Source of the DNA: Eggerthella sp. YY7918
GTDB lineage: Bacteria; Actinomycetota; Coriobacteriia; Coriobacteriales; Eggerthellaceae
Length of the DNA stretch: 64,000 bases
Assembly (NCBI RefSeq): GCF_000270285.1
Contig: NC_015738.1
Location: 2,852,001 to 2,916,000, forward strand
Reading direction: 5' to 3'
Below the pieces are notes generated by a model. The model saw only the letters and a program-made list of their open reading frames with translations, was not told the DNA's origin and did no database searches. The position numbers were made by a program, and so were the translations under genes. Below are positions 16,504 to 25,055 of this stretch, in pieces; the first letter of the stretch is position 1, and every line of letters starts with the position of its first letter.

Positions 16504-18513
16504 CTACCGTGCGCCGCCGCCTCCACCGCCGAAGCCGCCACCGCCGCCACCGGAAAATCCGCCGCCGAAGCCACCGCCGCTAGAGAAGTTGCCGCTCGCG
16601 CCGGACAGCGCTGCTTGCGCCGTCGTCATGGTGTTCGAGAGCGATGTTTGCAGTATCGAACCCATCGACGGCATGACCGCACCTGTAGGCGAATACCCGT
16701 TTGAGTACCAAACCCACCACGGCATATAGGTGGCGCCCATCGAACCGTCGTATTCAAACAGCTGAGGCATGGTGGTCTGCAGCTGCTTGATGGCTTGCTC
16801 GGCCACGCCGAACAAATACGCATACACCATGAACTCGCCCCATACCTTCACATCGGTGGGCGGGCGTTCGTCAAGCGAAGAAAAATCGCGCAACCAGTTG
16901 CGCAGCGCCTTGCACTTTGCCACCAGATTATTGCCATACACGCTGCGCCGCGGCATGTAATTCGCGATAACCCCCAGGGCGATGGCGGTGGGAATGGTGA
17001 AGATGATGGGAATGAAATTCTCCAGAAGCACTCCCGACACAAACCCCGCGACTGCCACCACAACTGCCGCAGCAATGAGGTAACCCTGGTAACGCTTGCC
17101 TTTAGCTTCGAAGAAATCCTGTGCATTCGTCTGAGCCGAAACAATACCCTGCCACTGCTCCATGGCGTTGATGAATTCCTGCGGGTGGTCTTCGCCATAC
17201 TTTTTGATGGTGCCAAACCACAGCGCATCGCGCCCCTCGGCTATGTCGTTGAACAAAATCGAAAGCGTCATTTGATCGATCGGATCAGAGAGCTCATTGG
17301 CGGCCGGAAGCCGCGTGATGTAGTAGTCGGCCACTTCCTTGGGACCGAACAGGCCCGGCTCAGGATACGTCCCCGAATCAATGCGCACCGCACCCACGTG
17401 CGCCAGGTGCATGAGCGTAGCCGAAAAATCGTCCTGGCTTTCACGATCCCACCGCCACAAGCGACCAATAACCGCAGGATGAACTGATCGGTCGGGCACA
17501 TCGCGCCAATACTCGTCGGTGAAGTCGGGCTGGTGTTCTTTGCCGTACTTGAAGTACGCTCGCAACGCCCACAAAATCAGCAGCACGCAGAGAGCACCGA
17601 ACGCAATAACGAAGGCAAGGGAGAAAACACGATCTCGATTCGCCTGGTCAGCCCATGCATTTTCCTCTGCCAACACCTTTTCAAGACGCATCTGATCGCG
17701 ATAGGCCAGCGCGGCATCCCCTGAAAGATTCGTCAGCCACTCCACGGGAAATACCGCGCGTGCTTCGGCATACTGTCCCGAGGCAACCCTTGGAACCGAA
17801 TACGTGATAATGCCGTCCGCGCTGATAGACAACGAACCATCAAGCGGCCCATGGCCCCAGGCGCGCACGTTCTCGCCCGGCACTACCTCGGTTCCCTGGG
17901 GAACAGGAAGCGCGACCGTCATCGTAACGTTCGAGGAGTCCTCTGCCCATTCCGACCCGATGTAGCGCCAGTACATCTCGCCGACGTCCTTGTAGGCTTG
18001 CACGCCATTGGTCACGGTGTAGTCAAGCTCGACGATACGCCGCTCATCGGTGGCGTTAAAAAACACATACAGCGTATTCTTAGGGGCATCGAACGAGTAG
18101 GCATCCACCCCCGGGCCGCCCTCGTCGCGCCAGCTGAGCACAAATGGCTCGCTCGGAAGCACCGTCCACTCGCCCGTCACGGCACCGTCGGCATCGGCGC
18201 TGGCCATACGGACACTGTTGAATTCGAGGGAAGCCCCCTCGGGAAGATTCTCGAACGTCCACCACACCGCGGTAAAGTCGCCATCGAAATCAAAAATACG
18301 CTGCTCGGTAAAATGCAGGGAGCCATCCGTTTCCACCTGAGACTGTATGTCGACTTTTGGCATGGTGTAGGATTTGGCTTCGGCGTACGCAGGAAAACAT
18401 GCTGCCATAAGACAGGCCCCGAGCACCAGGACAAAGCCAAGCACAACGCGCATGTGAGCCTTCACACGAGCATCGGCCTCGTGACAAAGTTGCGAACTGC
18501 TTATAGTTTGCAC
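16504..18513 (-). CDS. DUF2207 membrane protein with glycine-rich tail
   Basis: The 669-residue protein starts with a signal sequence (VVLGFVLVLGACLMAACFPAYAEA). A long extracytoplasmic DUF2207 domain follows (KVDIQSQVETDGSLHFTEQRIFDFDGDFTAVWW), then one membrane helix near residue 300 (SLAFVIAFGALCVLLILWAL), a cytoplasmic or membrane-proximal region with two more helices near 480-530, and an extreme Gly-Ser tail. DUF2207 proteins commonly pair with LemA; here the LemA gene lies about 600 bp upstream on the same strand. GTG at 18513 follows AAGGAG. The biochemical function of the family is unknown; cell-envelope involvement is inferred. Confidence 0.85.
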   Translation of the reverse strand: MQTISSSQLCHEADARVKAHMRVVLGFVLVLGACLMAACFPAYAEAKSYTMPKVDIQSQVETDGSLHFTEQRIFDFDGDFTAVWWTFENLPEGASLEFNSVRMASADADGAVTGEWTVLPSEPFVLSWRDEGGPGVDAYSFDAPKNTLYVFFNATDERRIVELDYTVTNGVQAYKDVGEMYWRYIGSEWAEDSSNVTMTVALPVPQGTEVVPGENVRAWGHGPLDGSLSISADGIITYSVPRVASGQYAEARAVFPVEWLTNLSGDAALAYRDQMRLEKVLAEENAWADQANRDRVFSLAFVIAFGALCVLLILWALRAYFKYGKEHQPDFTDEYWRDVPDRSVHPAVIGRLWRWDRESQDDFSATLMHLAHVGAVRIDSGTYPEPGLFGPKEVADYYITRLPAANELSDPIDQMTLSILFNDIAEGRDALWFGTIKKYGEDHPQEFINAMEQWQGIVSAQTNAQDFFEAKGKRYQGYLIAAAVVVAVAGFVSGVLLENFIPIIFTIPTAIALGVIANYMPRRSVYGNNLVAKCKALRNWLRDFSSLDERPPTDVKVWGEFMVYAYLFGVAEQAIKQLQTTMPQLFEYDGSMGATYMPWWVWYSNGYSPTGAVMPSMGSILQTSLSNTMTTAQAALSGASGNFSSGGGFGGGFSGGGGGGFGGGGGGAR

Positions 18514-18575
18514 GATCGCGCTCCTTGCAACTTGAAGATGGTCACGGTATCATAGCAAATCGCACTTATCATATT

Positions 18576-18666
18576 GGAGAGCTGACCGAGAGGCCGAAGG
18601 TGCTCGCCTGCTAAGCGAGTATACGCCACAAGCGTATCTGGGGTTCGAATCCCCAGCTCTCCGCCA
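18576..18666 (+). tRNA. tRNA-Ser (anticodon GCT)
   Basis: Acceptor stem GGAGAGC (18576-18582) pairs with GCTCTCC (18656-18662), followed by G and an encoded CCA. The anticodon arm reads CGCCTGCTAAGCG, giving GCT. A long variable arm (TACGCCACAAGCGTA) and the GGTTCGAATCC T-loop confirm a class II serine tRNA. It is encoded opposite to its neighbours, inside the LemA/DUF2207 gene series. Confidence 0.97.
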
Positions 18667-18676
18667 CTGAATCGCA

Positions 18677-18703
18677 AATCCCCTCTTTGGAGGGGATTTT
18701 TTC
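18677..18703 (+). terminator. Rho-independent terminator of tRNA-Ser(GCT)
   Basis: AATCCCCTC (18677-18685) pairs with GAGGGGATT (18690-18698) around TTTG and runs into a T-tract, ten bases after the tRNA end. Confidence 0.9.
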
Positions 18704-19069
18704 TTATTTCTGCCATGGCCAGCGACCTTTGCTGCCAATCCGTTTCGTTTTCATCGGCTTTTTGCGATACTCAGGATGGTTGCGCAGGAATACCGCGCGA
18801 CAGATAAGCGTCACGACCAGCCCCACCAGTCCTGTTGCCATAAAGCTAAAGGCAAGGTCGAAAACGGGTTCGTTATGTTCAAGCCATGCGTACAGGCACA
18901 CGAGCAGGAAGAACCCGGCCAGCACCGATGTCAGGATCGTAAACAGCTTGATGAGCACCTCTTTGCCGCGATTGGGCGAATGACGCCACGCAATCACGAG
19001 ATACACAACAAGCGCCACTACAGCAAGGACAGCGAGCAGCGGTATGATGCGTGACAATCGCGCGATCAT
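18704..19069 (-). CDS. Small three-helix membrane protein of unknown function
   Basis: The 121-residue protein has three hydrophobic segments (residues 9-27, about 44-62, and about 72-93) and a basic C-terminal tail ending KTKRIGSKGRWPWQK. I do not recognise a named family. It begins with ATG behind GGAGAGGGG, 42 bp downstream of the LemA gene, so it is likely cotranscribed with it. Its 3' end touches the T-tract of the oppositely oriented tRNA terminator. A role with LemA/DUF2207 in the envelope is guilt by association only. Confidence 0.7.
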   Translation of the reverse strand: MIARLSRIIPLLAVLAVVALVVYLVIAWRHSPNRGKEVLIKLFTILTSVLAGFFLLVCLYAWLEHNEPVFDLAFSFMATGLVGLVVTLICRAVFLRNHPEYRKKPMKTKRIGSKGRWPWQK

Positions 19070-19111
19070 CGACCCCTCTCCTTTCCTTGCACCGTGGTGA
19101 GCAAATGGTTG

Positions 19112-19666
19112 TTAAAACTGTACCGTGGGAGCGTTTTCCGCACCGGCTGCCGCATCGAAGCTCTCACGCTCTTTGAAGCCCAGCAGGCCGGCAACCAGCA
19201 CCGCCGGGAACGTCTGAATAGCCGTGTTGTACTTCATAACGGTATCGTTGAAGCTCTGACGCATATAGCTGATTTTATCTTCGGTGTTGGATAGCTCGGT
19301 TTGCAGCTGCTGGAAGTTCACGTTTGCCTTGAGGTCGGGGTACGCCTCTGCCACGGCAAACAGGTTTTTGAGTGCGCCCGTCAGCATGTTGTCTGCTTCC
19401 ATCTTGCCCGCAGGCGTCGGCGCGTTCATAACGGCCGTACGCGCCTGGGTAACTTCGTCGAGCGTGCCGCGCTCGTGAGACGCGTAGCCCTTGACGGTTT
19501 CGACAAGATTGGGAATAAGGTCGAGACGTCGCTGCAGTTGTACGTCAATCTGCGCCCATGCGTTGTCCACCATGTTGCGCAGTTTAACCAGGTTGTTGTA
19601 CAGCCCAATGACAGCAACAACCAAAATGATGACGACAACCAGAATGATAATACCGATCATTTCCAT
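19112..19666 (-). CDS. lemA: LemA family protein
   Basis: The 184-residue protein has an N-terminal membrane helix (IIILVVVIILVVAVIGLYN) followed by the LemA helical domain, with family motifs NAWAQIDVQLQRRLDLIPNLVETVKGYASHE, LKANVNFQQLQTELSNTEDKISYMRQSFND and YNTAIQTFPAVLVAGLLGFKERESF. Length and order match the family. LemA proteins are membrane-anchored with the bundle on one face; their precise task is unclear. AAGGAG precedes the ATG. It probably heads the series with the three-helix protein and DUF2207. Confidence 0.93.
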   Translation of the reverse strand: MEMIGIIILVVVIILVVAVIGLYNNLVKLRNMVDNAWAQIDVQLQRRLDLIPNLVETVKGYASHERGTLDEVTQARTAVMNAPTPAGKMEADNMLTGALKNLFAVAEAYPDLKANVNFQQLQTELSNTEDKISYMRQSFNDTVMKYNTAIQTFPAVLVAGLLGFKERESFDAAAGAENAPTVQF

Positions 19667-19749
19667 AACTCTCCTTTATCAGGCGTTGTGCTTCATTCTA
19701 CCATCGCGATACCGAACCGATACCGTCCGTTATCCGTCTGACACAGTCT

Positions 19750-20799
19750 TCACGAACGAGGAACAATCGCCGCGCGAACAGGACCGAAGGTGGTAGCCCG
19801 CGCCCACCAGCCGCACGCTTGCGCCGCAGCAGCAATGCGGTGTGTGGTCTCAAGGGTGCTGCATCGGGCAAAGATCGCCGATCCGCTTCCCGACATGAGA
19901 ACATCCTCTACGCCTTCATGCGCGGAAAGCCACGTTCTTATATCGGCCAATTCGGGCATGAGCAACTCAGAAGCACCTTCCAGGTTGTTGCGCAACGGAA
20001 CCTCCTGCGCACAGCGTGCGGCAAGCGCGGTTTCGCGATCTGCGGCATCGATGTATTCGGGATGCGCGTCGAACGTACGATAGGCTTCCGCCGTCGACAC
20101 GCCGCCTTCGGGTTTGACCACGACGACCGGCAAGCCCATCGGACGCAGCTCGTGAAGGAAGTCCTCGCCCACGCCGGTAAAGCACGCGCAACCGCCGTGC
20201 AGGAAAAACGCCACGTCAGCCCCGAGTGTACGGGCCACATCCTCGATGCGCGCATCGTCGGGCGCAAGCCCCCAAAGATGCGCAGCGCCCACGAGCGCCG
20301 CTGCCGCGTTCGACGAACCCCCGCCAAGGCCCGCTTGGGAAGGAATGTGCTTTTCCAGGCGCACGACCAGCGTTTCGTCACAGATACGCCCCATGCGCTT
20401 GGCAAGCGCACGAATTGCCTTGCTGACAATGTTATGCTCGGGTTCAACGTCAAGCGGTGCGGTTCCTTCAAAGGCGGCGCAGGTCAGGTCGATGCTCAAC
20501 CCTTTCCCCTGTTCCGGAATCCGTTTCATATACAGCACATCATGCAGGGTAAGCGCGTGCATGATGGTAGTGGCATTGTGGTATCCGTCGGGTCGCACAT
20601 CGCCGATGTCGAGGTATAGGTTGACCTTGGCCGGTGCGATAAGTTTTATCGCGCCGCTCCTGAAAACGCGGGTGTCATCACCTTGCGCGGCATGCGCGGT
20701 CGCCAACATATCCACGTTCGAAGAGGTTTGTTTCGCCGCGTGCACCGAAGATGAGTTTTTCGATTGTGGTGTTTGTGGTGCTTCATGGGATTGCGTCAT
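19750..20799 (-). CDS. ispE: 4-diphosphocytidyl-2-C-methyl-D-erythritol kinase
   Basis: This GHMP kinase phosphorylates CDP-methylerythritol in the MEP route to isoprenoids. Motifs are APAKVNLYLDIGDVRPDGYH, the ATP loop IPSQAGLGGGSSNAAAALVGA, VVVKPEGGVSTAEAYR and SGSGSAIFA. The 349-residue model begins at ATG 20799 with a weak GGAA upstream. That leaves about 50 residues of low-conservation N-terminus before IKLIAPAKVN, so a shorter protein is possible; longer starts would overlap tadA. It lies 85 bp downstream of tadA on the same strand. Confidence 0.92.
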   Translation of the reverse strand: MTQSHEAPQTPQSKNSSSVHAAKQTSSNVDMLATAHAAQGDDTRVFRSGAIKLIAPAKVNLYLDIGDVRPDGYHNATTIMHALTLHDVLYMKRIPEQGKGLSIDLTCAAFEGTAPLDVEPEHNIVSKAIRALAKRMGRICDETLVVRLEKHIPSQAGLGGGSSNAAAALVGAAHLWGLAPDDARIEDVARTLGADVAFFLHGGCACFTGVGEDFLHELRPMGLPVVVVKPEGGVSTAEAYRTFDAHPEYIDAADRETALAARCAQEVPLRNNLEGASELLMPELADIRTWLSAHEGVEDVLMSGSGSAIFARCSTLETTHRIAAAAQACGWWARATTFGPVRAAIVPRS

Positions 20800-20884
20800 G
20801 TTGATTCCATTTCTGCCACCGCGAGTGGTCTGCGATGCTGGTACCTGCAGGGTCGCGCTTTGTACGGTCGCCGCACGTTTGCTC

Positions 20885-21376
20885 TCATCGGCGTTTCCGT
20901 TTGCTTGCAAAAAACGAACGTAAAAGATCGGCGCATTCGTCGGCAAGCACCCCACCGATGGTAGGAAACGTGTGATTGAGCCGTTCATCTGCGTTGATGG
21001 TGTACAGGGTGCCAAGCGCTCCCGCCTTCGGGTCGGGTGCCCCATATACGCAGCGATCAACGCGCGCCTGATGCATAAGTCCCGCGCACATAATGCACGG
21101 CTCGAGCGTGACATAGACCGTACAACCGCTGAGCCGCCACACACCCAAGTGAGCTGCCGCCTGTTTAAGCGCGAGAAATTCCGCGTGCCCTGCGGGATCT
21201 TGATCCGTTTCGCGTCGATTGTATGCGCGAGCTATCACCTGCGGCGGGGCAAGCGGTCTGCGCGTAGCCGGGTCGATGGGCTCGTACACCACAACTGCGC
21301 CAATGGGCACCTCGTCCAGTTCCTGAGCGCGATACGCCTCGGCAAGCGCCATTCTCATGTAGTCTTCATCTGTCAT
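20885..21376 (-). CDS. tadA: tRNA-specific adenosine deaminase
   Basis: TadA converts A34 to inosine in tRNA-Arg(ACG). The 163-residue product has the zinc/catalytic motifs DPAGHAEFLALKQAA (HAE) and TLEPCIMCAGLMHQARVDRCVYG (PCxxC), with VPIGAVVV upstream, at normal family length. The start at 21376 fits the family N-terminus (MTDEDYMRMALAEAYRAQE). It lacks a ribosome site, but a TATAAT sits seven bases upstream, so the transcript may be leaderless. Its neighbour is a tRNA gene on the other strand. Confidence 0.93.
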   Translation of the reverse strand: MTDEDYMRMALAEAYRAQELDEVPIGAVVVYEPIDPATRRPLAPPQVIARAYNRRETDQDPAGHAEFLALKQAAAHLGVWRLSGCTVYVTLEPCIMCAGLMHQARVDRCVYGAPDPKAGALGTLYTINADERLNHTFPTIGGVLADECADLLRSFFASKRKRR

Positions 21377-21383
21377 GATCGGT

Positions 21384-21389
21384 ATTATA
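21384..21389 (-). promoter_or_regulatory. -10 box of a probable leaderless promoter for tadA
   Basis: Consensus TATAAT on the minus strand ends seven bases before the tadA ATG. No good -35 is visible. Confidence 0.45.
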
Positions 21390-21546
21390 TGGTATCCTAC
21401 CAACCGATCAGGCATGCACCGTCATTTTCGCATACGATTGCGAAGACGCGAACGAGCCGCCAACGATTTGAAATGTTTCACGTGAAACATTCCGCGCGCG
21501 TTCTGTTCGTGAACCGACGGCACAGCAACCTGATCGTTGCTCAAGC

Positions 21547-21634
21547 GGAGGCGTGGCCGAGTGGTTGAAGGCGGCAGTCTTGAAAACTGTTGTACCGCAA
21601 GGTACCGTGGGTTCAAATCCTACCGCCTCCGCCA
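21547..21634 (+). tRNA. tRNA-Ser (anticodon TGA)
   Basis: Acceptor GGAGGCG (21547-21553) pairs with CGCCTCC (21624-21630), then G and an encoded CCA. The anticodon arm GCAGTCTTGAAAACTGT gives TGA. The long variable arm (TACCGCAAGGTA) and GGTTCAAATCC T-loop are typical of serine tRNAs. Confidence 0.97.
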
Positions 21635-21644
21635 GAACGAACAC

Positions 21645-21673
21645 AGCGCCCGGAAAACTCCGGGCGCTTTTTC
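21645..21673 (+). terminator. Rho-independent terminator of tRNA-Ser(TGA)
   Basis: AGCGCCCGG (21645-21653) pairs with CCGGGCGCT (21660-21668), followed by a run of T, eleven bases after the tRNA. Confidence 0.9.
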
Positions 21674-21700
21674 TGAAACTAGGTAGGCACAACACGACGA

Positions 21701-23407
21701 CTAGTGGAATACGCCACCGAGCGCAGAGCCTGCTCCGTATTTCTCGCGATAGTCCTCCCACGTAACCGGCTTGCTTGGCTCGAGCGAACCCTTCACGGCA
21801 TGAAGTGCTGCGCACCGCCCCGAATTCATGCACGAGCCGTTTGACATGCCCGTAACGTAGGTGCTCCAATCGATTGCTCCGCACAAATCACCGGCACCAA
21901 ATCCAACGGCATACAAGCCCGGAATGGGAGCGCCCGTTTCATCAACCACCTGGTAATTCCCATCAACAGCAATGCCGCCACAAATAGCCGTGATGCGGAT
22001 ATGTTTATGGATTCCGTAGAATGGCGGCGTCGTTATAGGTTGCAGATATTTTGCCTCTTTGCCAAAGTCCACGTCGGATCCTTGTGCGCATAATTCATTG
22101 TAGCGTTCGACGCTTTTCTTTAGCTCGTCGGCCGGGATCCCCAGTTCATCGGCGAGCTCATCAAGGGTGTCACAGCGATGTGTGTCGATGAGAGTCGGTA
22201 TGACGTTCTTTGGATTTTCCACGGCGCCTGGAATGAAGTTCTCAATGTCTTCCTTGCTCGTAGGCTTACCACCCCAAGCAGTAACCTGCTCGACATAGTT
22301 GCTGTCAAATATCTGGCAGAAGTTACCGGGCGAATCGCTCCATCGAATCTCGCAATTCCAGTGATCCATGCCTATCTGCTCATTCATGAATCGTTTCCCG
22401 TCTTCACCCACCGCCAAGAACGGCTCGTCGGTCATCGGGCCCGAATCGATATCGTGCATTTGACGAGAATGATTCACGGGCACCATATGTCCGCCCACAA
22501 GCATTGACATAAGGATGCCATCACCCGTTTTATTTGTTTGCTTTCGGTTAAATCCTGCCAGATCAGGGGAATATTTCTTCACCAGGCTTTCATTGTTTTG
22601 ATAGTCGCCCGTCGCCAGAATGACCGCCTTGTTGGCGTTGAACTTTATGAACGTACCGTCCGACGCTTTACCCACGACGCCCACAACCGCACCCGACTCG
22701 TCCGACAACAATTGCACGCCCGGCGTAGAGTAGAACATCTCTACACCCTGCTGCTCTGCATAGGCGGCCAGTTTTACGATCATCGTTCCGTTGTTTTCGG
22801 GTTTGGGTCCAAAGCGATTGGTGATCTTAAGTATCACGCTCTCATCGTTTTCATACTTCACCTCTTGAGAAGCCGTCAGATACGGCGGATACCCGGCAGC
22901 AGTGGTCTTCTCGCACATCCAAAGAATCGTTTCCCCTGAATGGTTTACCCATGTGTCCAACAAGTCGTGATTAAGGCGCCACGAGCATTCTTGACGATAC
23001 TTTTGCTTGAACTGCTGCAGCCCAAGTTCGGTACTCGACTCAAGCACGATGCCCGTAGATGAACCGCCTTGCGAAATGGCTTTATCTTCCTTTTGCAAGC
23101 ATGCTACCGTTGCGCCTTCTTCCAGAGCGGTCAGCGCGGCGGGCATACCCGACGTGCCTGCACCCACCACAACAATGTCGTAGGTCTTTTCATCATCAAA
23201 TGAAGTAATGGGTTCAAACATCACGGCGGAATTTTCAAAGTCTTCGGCTGTGGTTATCTCTGGATACTCAAGACCCTCTGCAGCGGTTGAACTCGCAGAC
23301 TTTGCATTCGGCGAACAAGCAAACAACGATGCAGCGGCGACTCCAAGACCTGCACCAACGGAACCCTTTACGAACGCCCGCCTGTCGATAGCTGTCTTTT
23401 CGGTCAT
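21701..23407 (-). CDS. Tat-exported FAD-dependent fumarate reductase-family flavoprotein (copy 1)
   Basis: The 568-residue protein opens with a Tat signal (DRRAFVKGSVGAGLGVAAASLFACS). The FAD-binding domain follows (TYDIVVVGAGTSGMPAALTALEEGATVACLQKE), with the fumarate reductase/succinate dehydrogenase-type core, including VILATGDYQNNE, GEDGKRFMNEQIGMDHW and the C-terminal FAD motif GLYAVGFGAGDLCG. It should reduce a C=C or similar bond of an extracellular acceptor, with electrons from a membrane quinol/cytochrome partner not encoded beside it. ATG 23407 follows GGAGGAGGG. The divergent membrane LuxR gene is its likely regulator. The true substrate is unknown. Confidence 0.87.
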   Translation of the reverse strand: MTEKTAIDRRAFVKGSVGAGLGVAAASLFACSPNAKSASSTAAEGLEYPEITTAEDFENSAVMFEPITSFDDEKTYDIVVVGAGTSGMPAALTALEEGATVACLQKEDKAISQGGSSTGIVLESSTELGLQQFKQKYRQECSWRLNHDLLDTWVNHSGETILWMCEKTTAAGYPPYLTASQEVKYENDESVILKITNRFGPKPENNGTMIVKLAAYAEQQGVEMFYSTPGVQLLSDESGAVVGVVGKASDGTFIKFNANKAVILATGDYQNNESLVKKYSPDLAGFNRKQTNKTGDGILMSMLVGGHMVPVNHSRQMHDIDSGPMTDEPFLAVGEDGKRFMNEQIGMDHWNCEIRWSDSPGNFCQIFDSNYVEQVTAWGGKPTSKEDIENFIPGAVENPKNVIPTLIDTHRCDTLDELADELGIPADELKKSVERYNELCAQGSDVDFGKEAKYLQPITTPPFYGIHKHIRITAICGGIAVDGNYQVVDETGAPIPGLYAVGFGAGDLCGAIDWSTYVTGMSNGSCMNSGRCAALHAVKGSLEPSKPVTWEDYREKYGAGSALGGVFH

Positions 23408-23436
23408 AATTCCCTCCTCCTTACGATAAAACCGAT

Positions 23437-23454
23437 GTGTCGCATACACGACAC
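23437..23454. promoter_or_regulatory. Inverted repeat in the flavoprotein leader
   Basis: GTGTCG-CATACA-CGACAC is a perfect 6-6-6 palindrome, 30 bp upstream of the flavoprotein start and within the 175-bp divergent region. It is an operator or leader hairpin candidate. Confidence 0.4.
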
Positions 23455-23582
23455 GGGCAATGATCTCTAACGTAAAGAGGGAACGCATCCTCCATCATGC
23501 AGGGCTTTAAAGAAGCTCCCATAAAATATGGTATGTTTAAAAGCGGCCATTTCACCGTACAATGCAAAGGTGAGGGGGGATT

Positions 23583-25034
23583 TTGCAGAAGGCAAGAGCA
23601 TACAAAAGGCTGAGCGGTGCAACTCCATGGGGTTCTTTGGTGCTGTTCTCGCTCGGCTTTTCTCTGCTTTGGCCATTCTTGCGTCGTTCGTTTTTCGGAG
23701 TGGCGTTTTCGGGATTTCCGGACCCTCAGACCTGCTACCTGATATTCGTCGCTTCAGCTGGATGCTTCGGCGTTATTGCTTTTATCCTCCGAAAATTTCT
23801 AACTCGCCTGCTCAATGATCGACCTGGAGCGCTTCTTGCAACCTGCCTAACAGCGTCTGCGTGCATGCTTCTTACAAGTGCTCTTGAAGGGGTTGTTTCC
23901 GCCGCGGCGCGGGGTGCGGTTGTTGCTGTTGTCATGGGCATCTCGTTTGCGTTGCTTGTTGCTATGTGGGGGTCTTCCTCGCTTGTATATGCGGCAAAGC
24001 ATAGAATCCCGGCACTCTGCGCGATGGTACTTGCTTTTATTTTGGGATTCATCGTGTCCACTGCGCTGGTTCCCCTTGAACGCAATGCGGCCCTGCTCCT
24101 CATGTGCTTTCCCGCTCTATCGGGGGCATGTTGGCTCGGCTCGCATCGTCGGCAACAACTGCCTGGCTGCAAACTGACCAAAACGAGTCAACTTCCCCTC
24201 GCCCGCATTCTTGTATTAGGCGTGTTTTTGCTGCTCATCAGCCTGTTGCGCGGACCGTTCTATACCGGCTCAATCGATTACATTCCCGGGTGGGATGTCA
24301 TCGCTCCCAATGCCTTGAGCATTCTCATGGCGGTTCTTACACTGGCATTTCTGCTGCTCAATCGCAGCACGACACAGGCATTTCGCAATGCGCTTATTGC
24401 GGCAGCACTTTTATTGCTCGCCGGACTTCTTCTTGCTATCTATGGCGATGTGGCATCGGCAAGCCTCCATCTGATTATTGTTGGAAAAAGCTGCTTTGAA
24501 CTGTTTCTCTGGCTCTTGCTTTCCGACAGCGGGCGCACCGAGCGGATATCTGCCGTAACAACTTTTATACCCTTCTTTCTCGGATTCGAACTGCTTGCAT
24601 CATCCATCAGCTATCTGGCAATACCAAGCCTTGCCGCCCTGCTTAATGCGACGTTTTCAAGCGTTATACCTTTGATGGCATTAGCAACTGCCCTTGTGTT
24701 TGTGGCGGGATGTTTCATTTACTTAGGCTTTGAGCATGCACCGAACGCAACACCGGAAACGAACCTGAACCAAGACGACCGGAACGACGACGATTACACG
24801 GCGGCGATTGAAGCAAAGCTGCAAACACTCAATGGCTACAATGATCTCACGCCGCGCGAAAAGGAAATTGCCACCTTACTTGCTCAGGGCAACAGCTACA
24901 AACGTATCGCCGACCTTTTGTATGTATCACCAAGCACCGTGCAAACTCATGCAAAATCGCTTTATCGGAAACTCGCAATTCACACCAAGCAGGAGCTTGT
25001 CGATCACATGCAGCATGAAAGCGCCGAACGCTAG
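23583..25034 (+). CDS. Membrane-bound LuxR-family regulator with about 12 transmembrane helices
   Basis: This 483-residue protein has about a dozen hydrophobic segments over residues 15-395, then an acidic linker and a LuxR/GerE helix-turn-helix (LTPREKEIATLLAQGNSYKRIADLLYVSPSTVQTHAKSLYRKL) at the C-terminus. Such one-component, membrane-embedded regulators are abundant in Eggerthellaceae and sit beside respiratory reductases, as here. It starts with TTG at 23583 preceded by GAGGGGGG; no ATG fits. A TACAAT at 23558-23563 is a plausible -10. It likely senses the flavoprotein's substrate and controls the divergent gene. Confidence 0.88.
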   Translation: MQKARAYKRLSGATPWGSLVLFSLGFSLLWPFLRRSFFGVAFSGFPDPQTCYLIFVASAGCFGVIAFILRKFLTRLLNDRPGALLATCLTASACMLLTSALEGVVSAAARGAVVAVVMGISFALLVAMWGSSSLVYAAKHRIPALCAMVLAFILGFIVSTALVPLERNAALLLMCFPALSGACWLGSHRRQQLPGCKLTKTSQLPLARILVLGVFLLLISLLRGPFYTGSIDYIPGWDVIAPNALSILMAVLTLAFLLLNRSTTQAFRNALIAAALLLLAGLLLAIYGDVASASLHLIIVGKSCFELFLWLLLSDSGRTERISAVTTFIPFFLGFELLASSISYLAIPSLAALLNATFSSVIPLMALATALVFVAGCFIYLGFEHAPNATPETNLNQDDRNDDDYTAAIEAKLQTLNGYNDLTPREKEIATLLAQGNSYKRIADLLYVSPSTVQTHAKSLYRKLAIHTKQELVDHMQHESAER

Positions 25035-25055
25035 CACGCAAGTGCCGCTCCCCCG

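Noticed and set aside
18501-18738. Minus-strand reading frames containing GELGIRTPDT
   Set aside because: They are antisense to tRNA-Ser(GCT). This peptide is a well-known artefact of translating the complement of serine tRNA genes.
20800-21144. Upstream extension of the ispE frame
   Set aside because: It overlaps the tadA coding region, shows no kinase similarity, and the ATG at 20799 gives a plausible length.
21408-21884. Minus-strand frame containing EAVGFEPTVPCGTT
   Set aside because: Antisense to tRNA-Ser(TGA), the same kind of artefact, and it overlaps the flavoprotein gene end.
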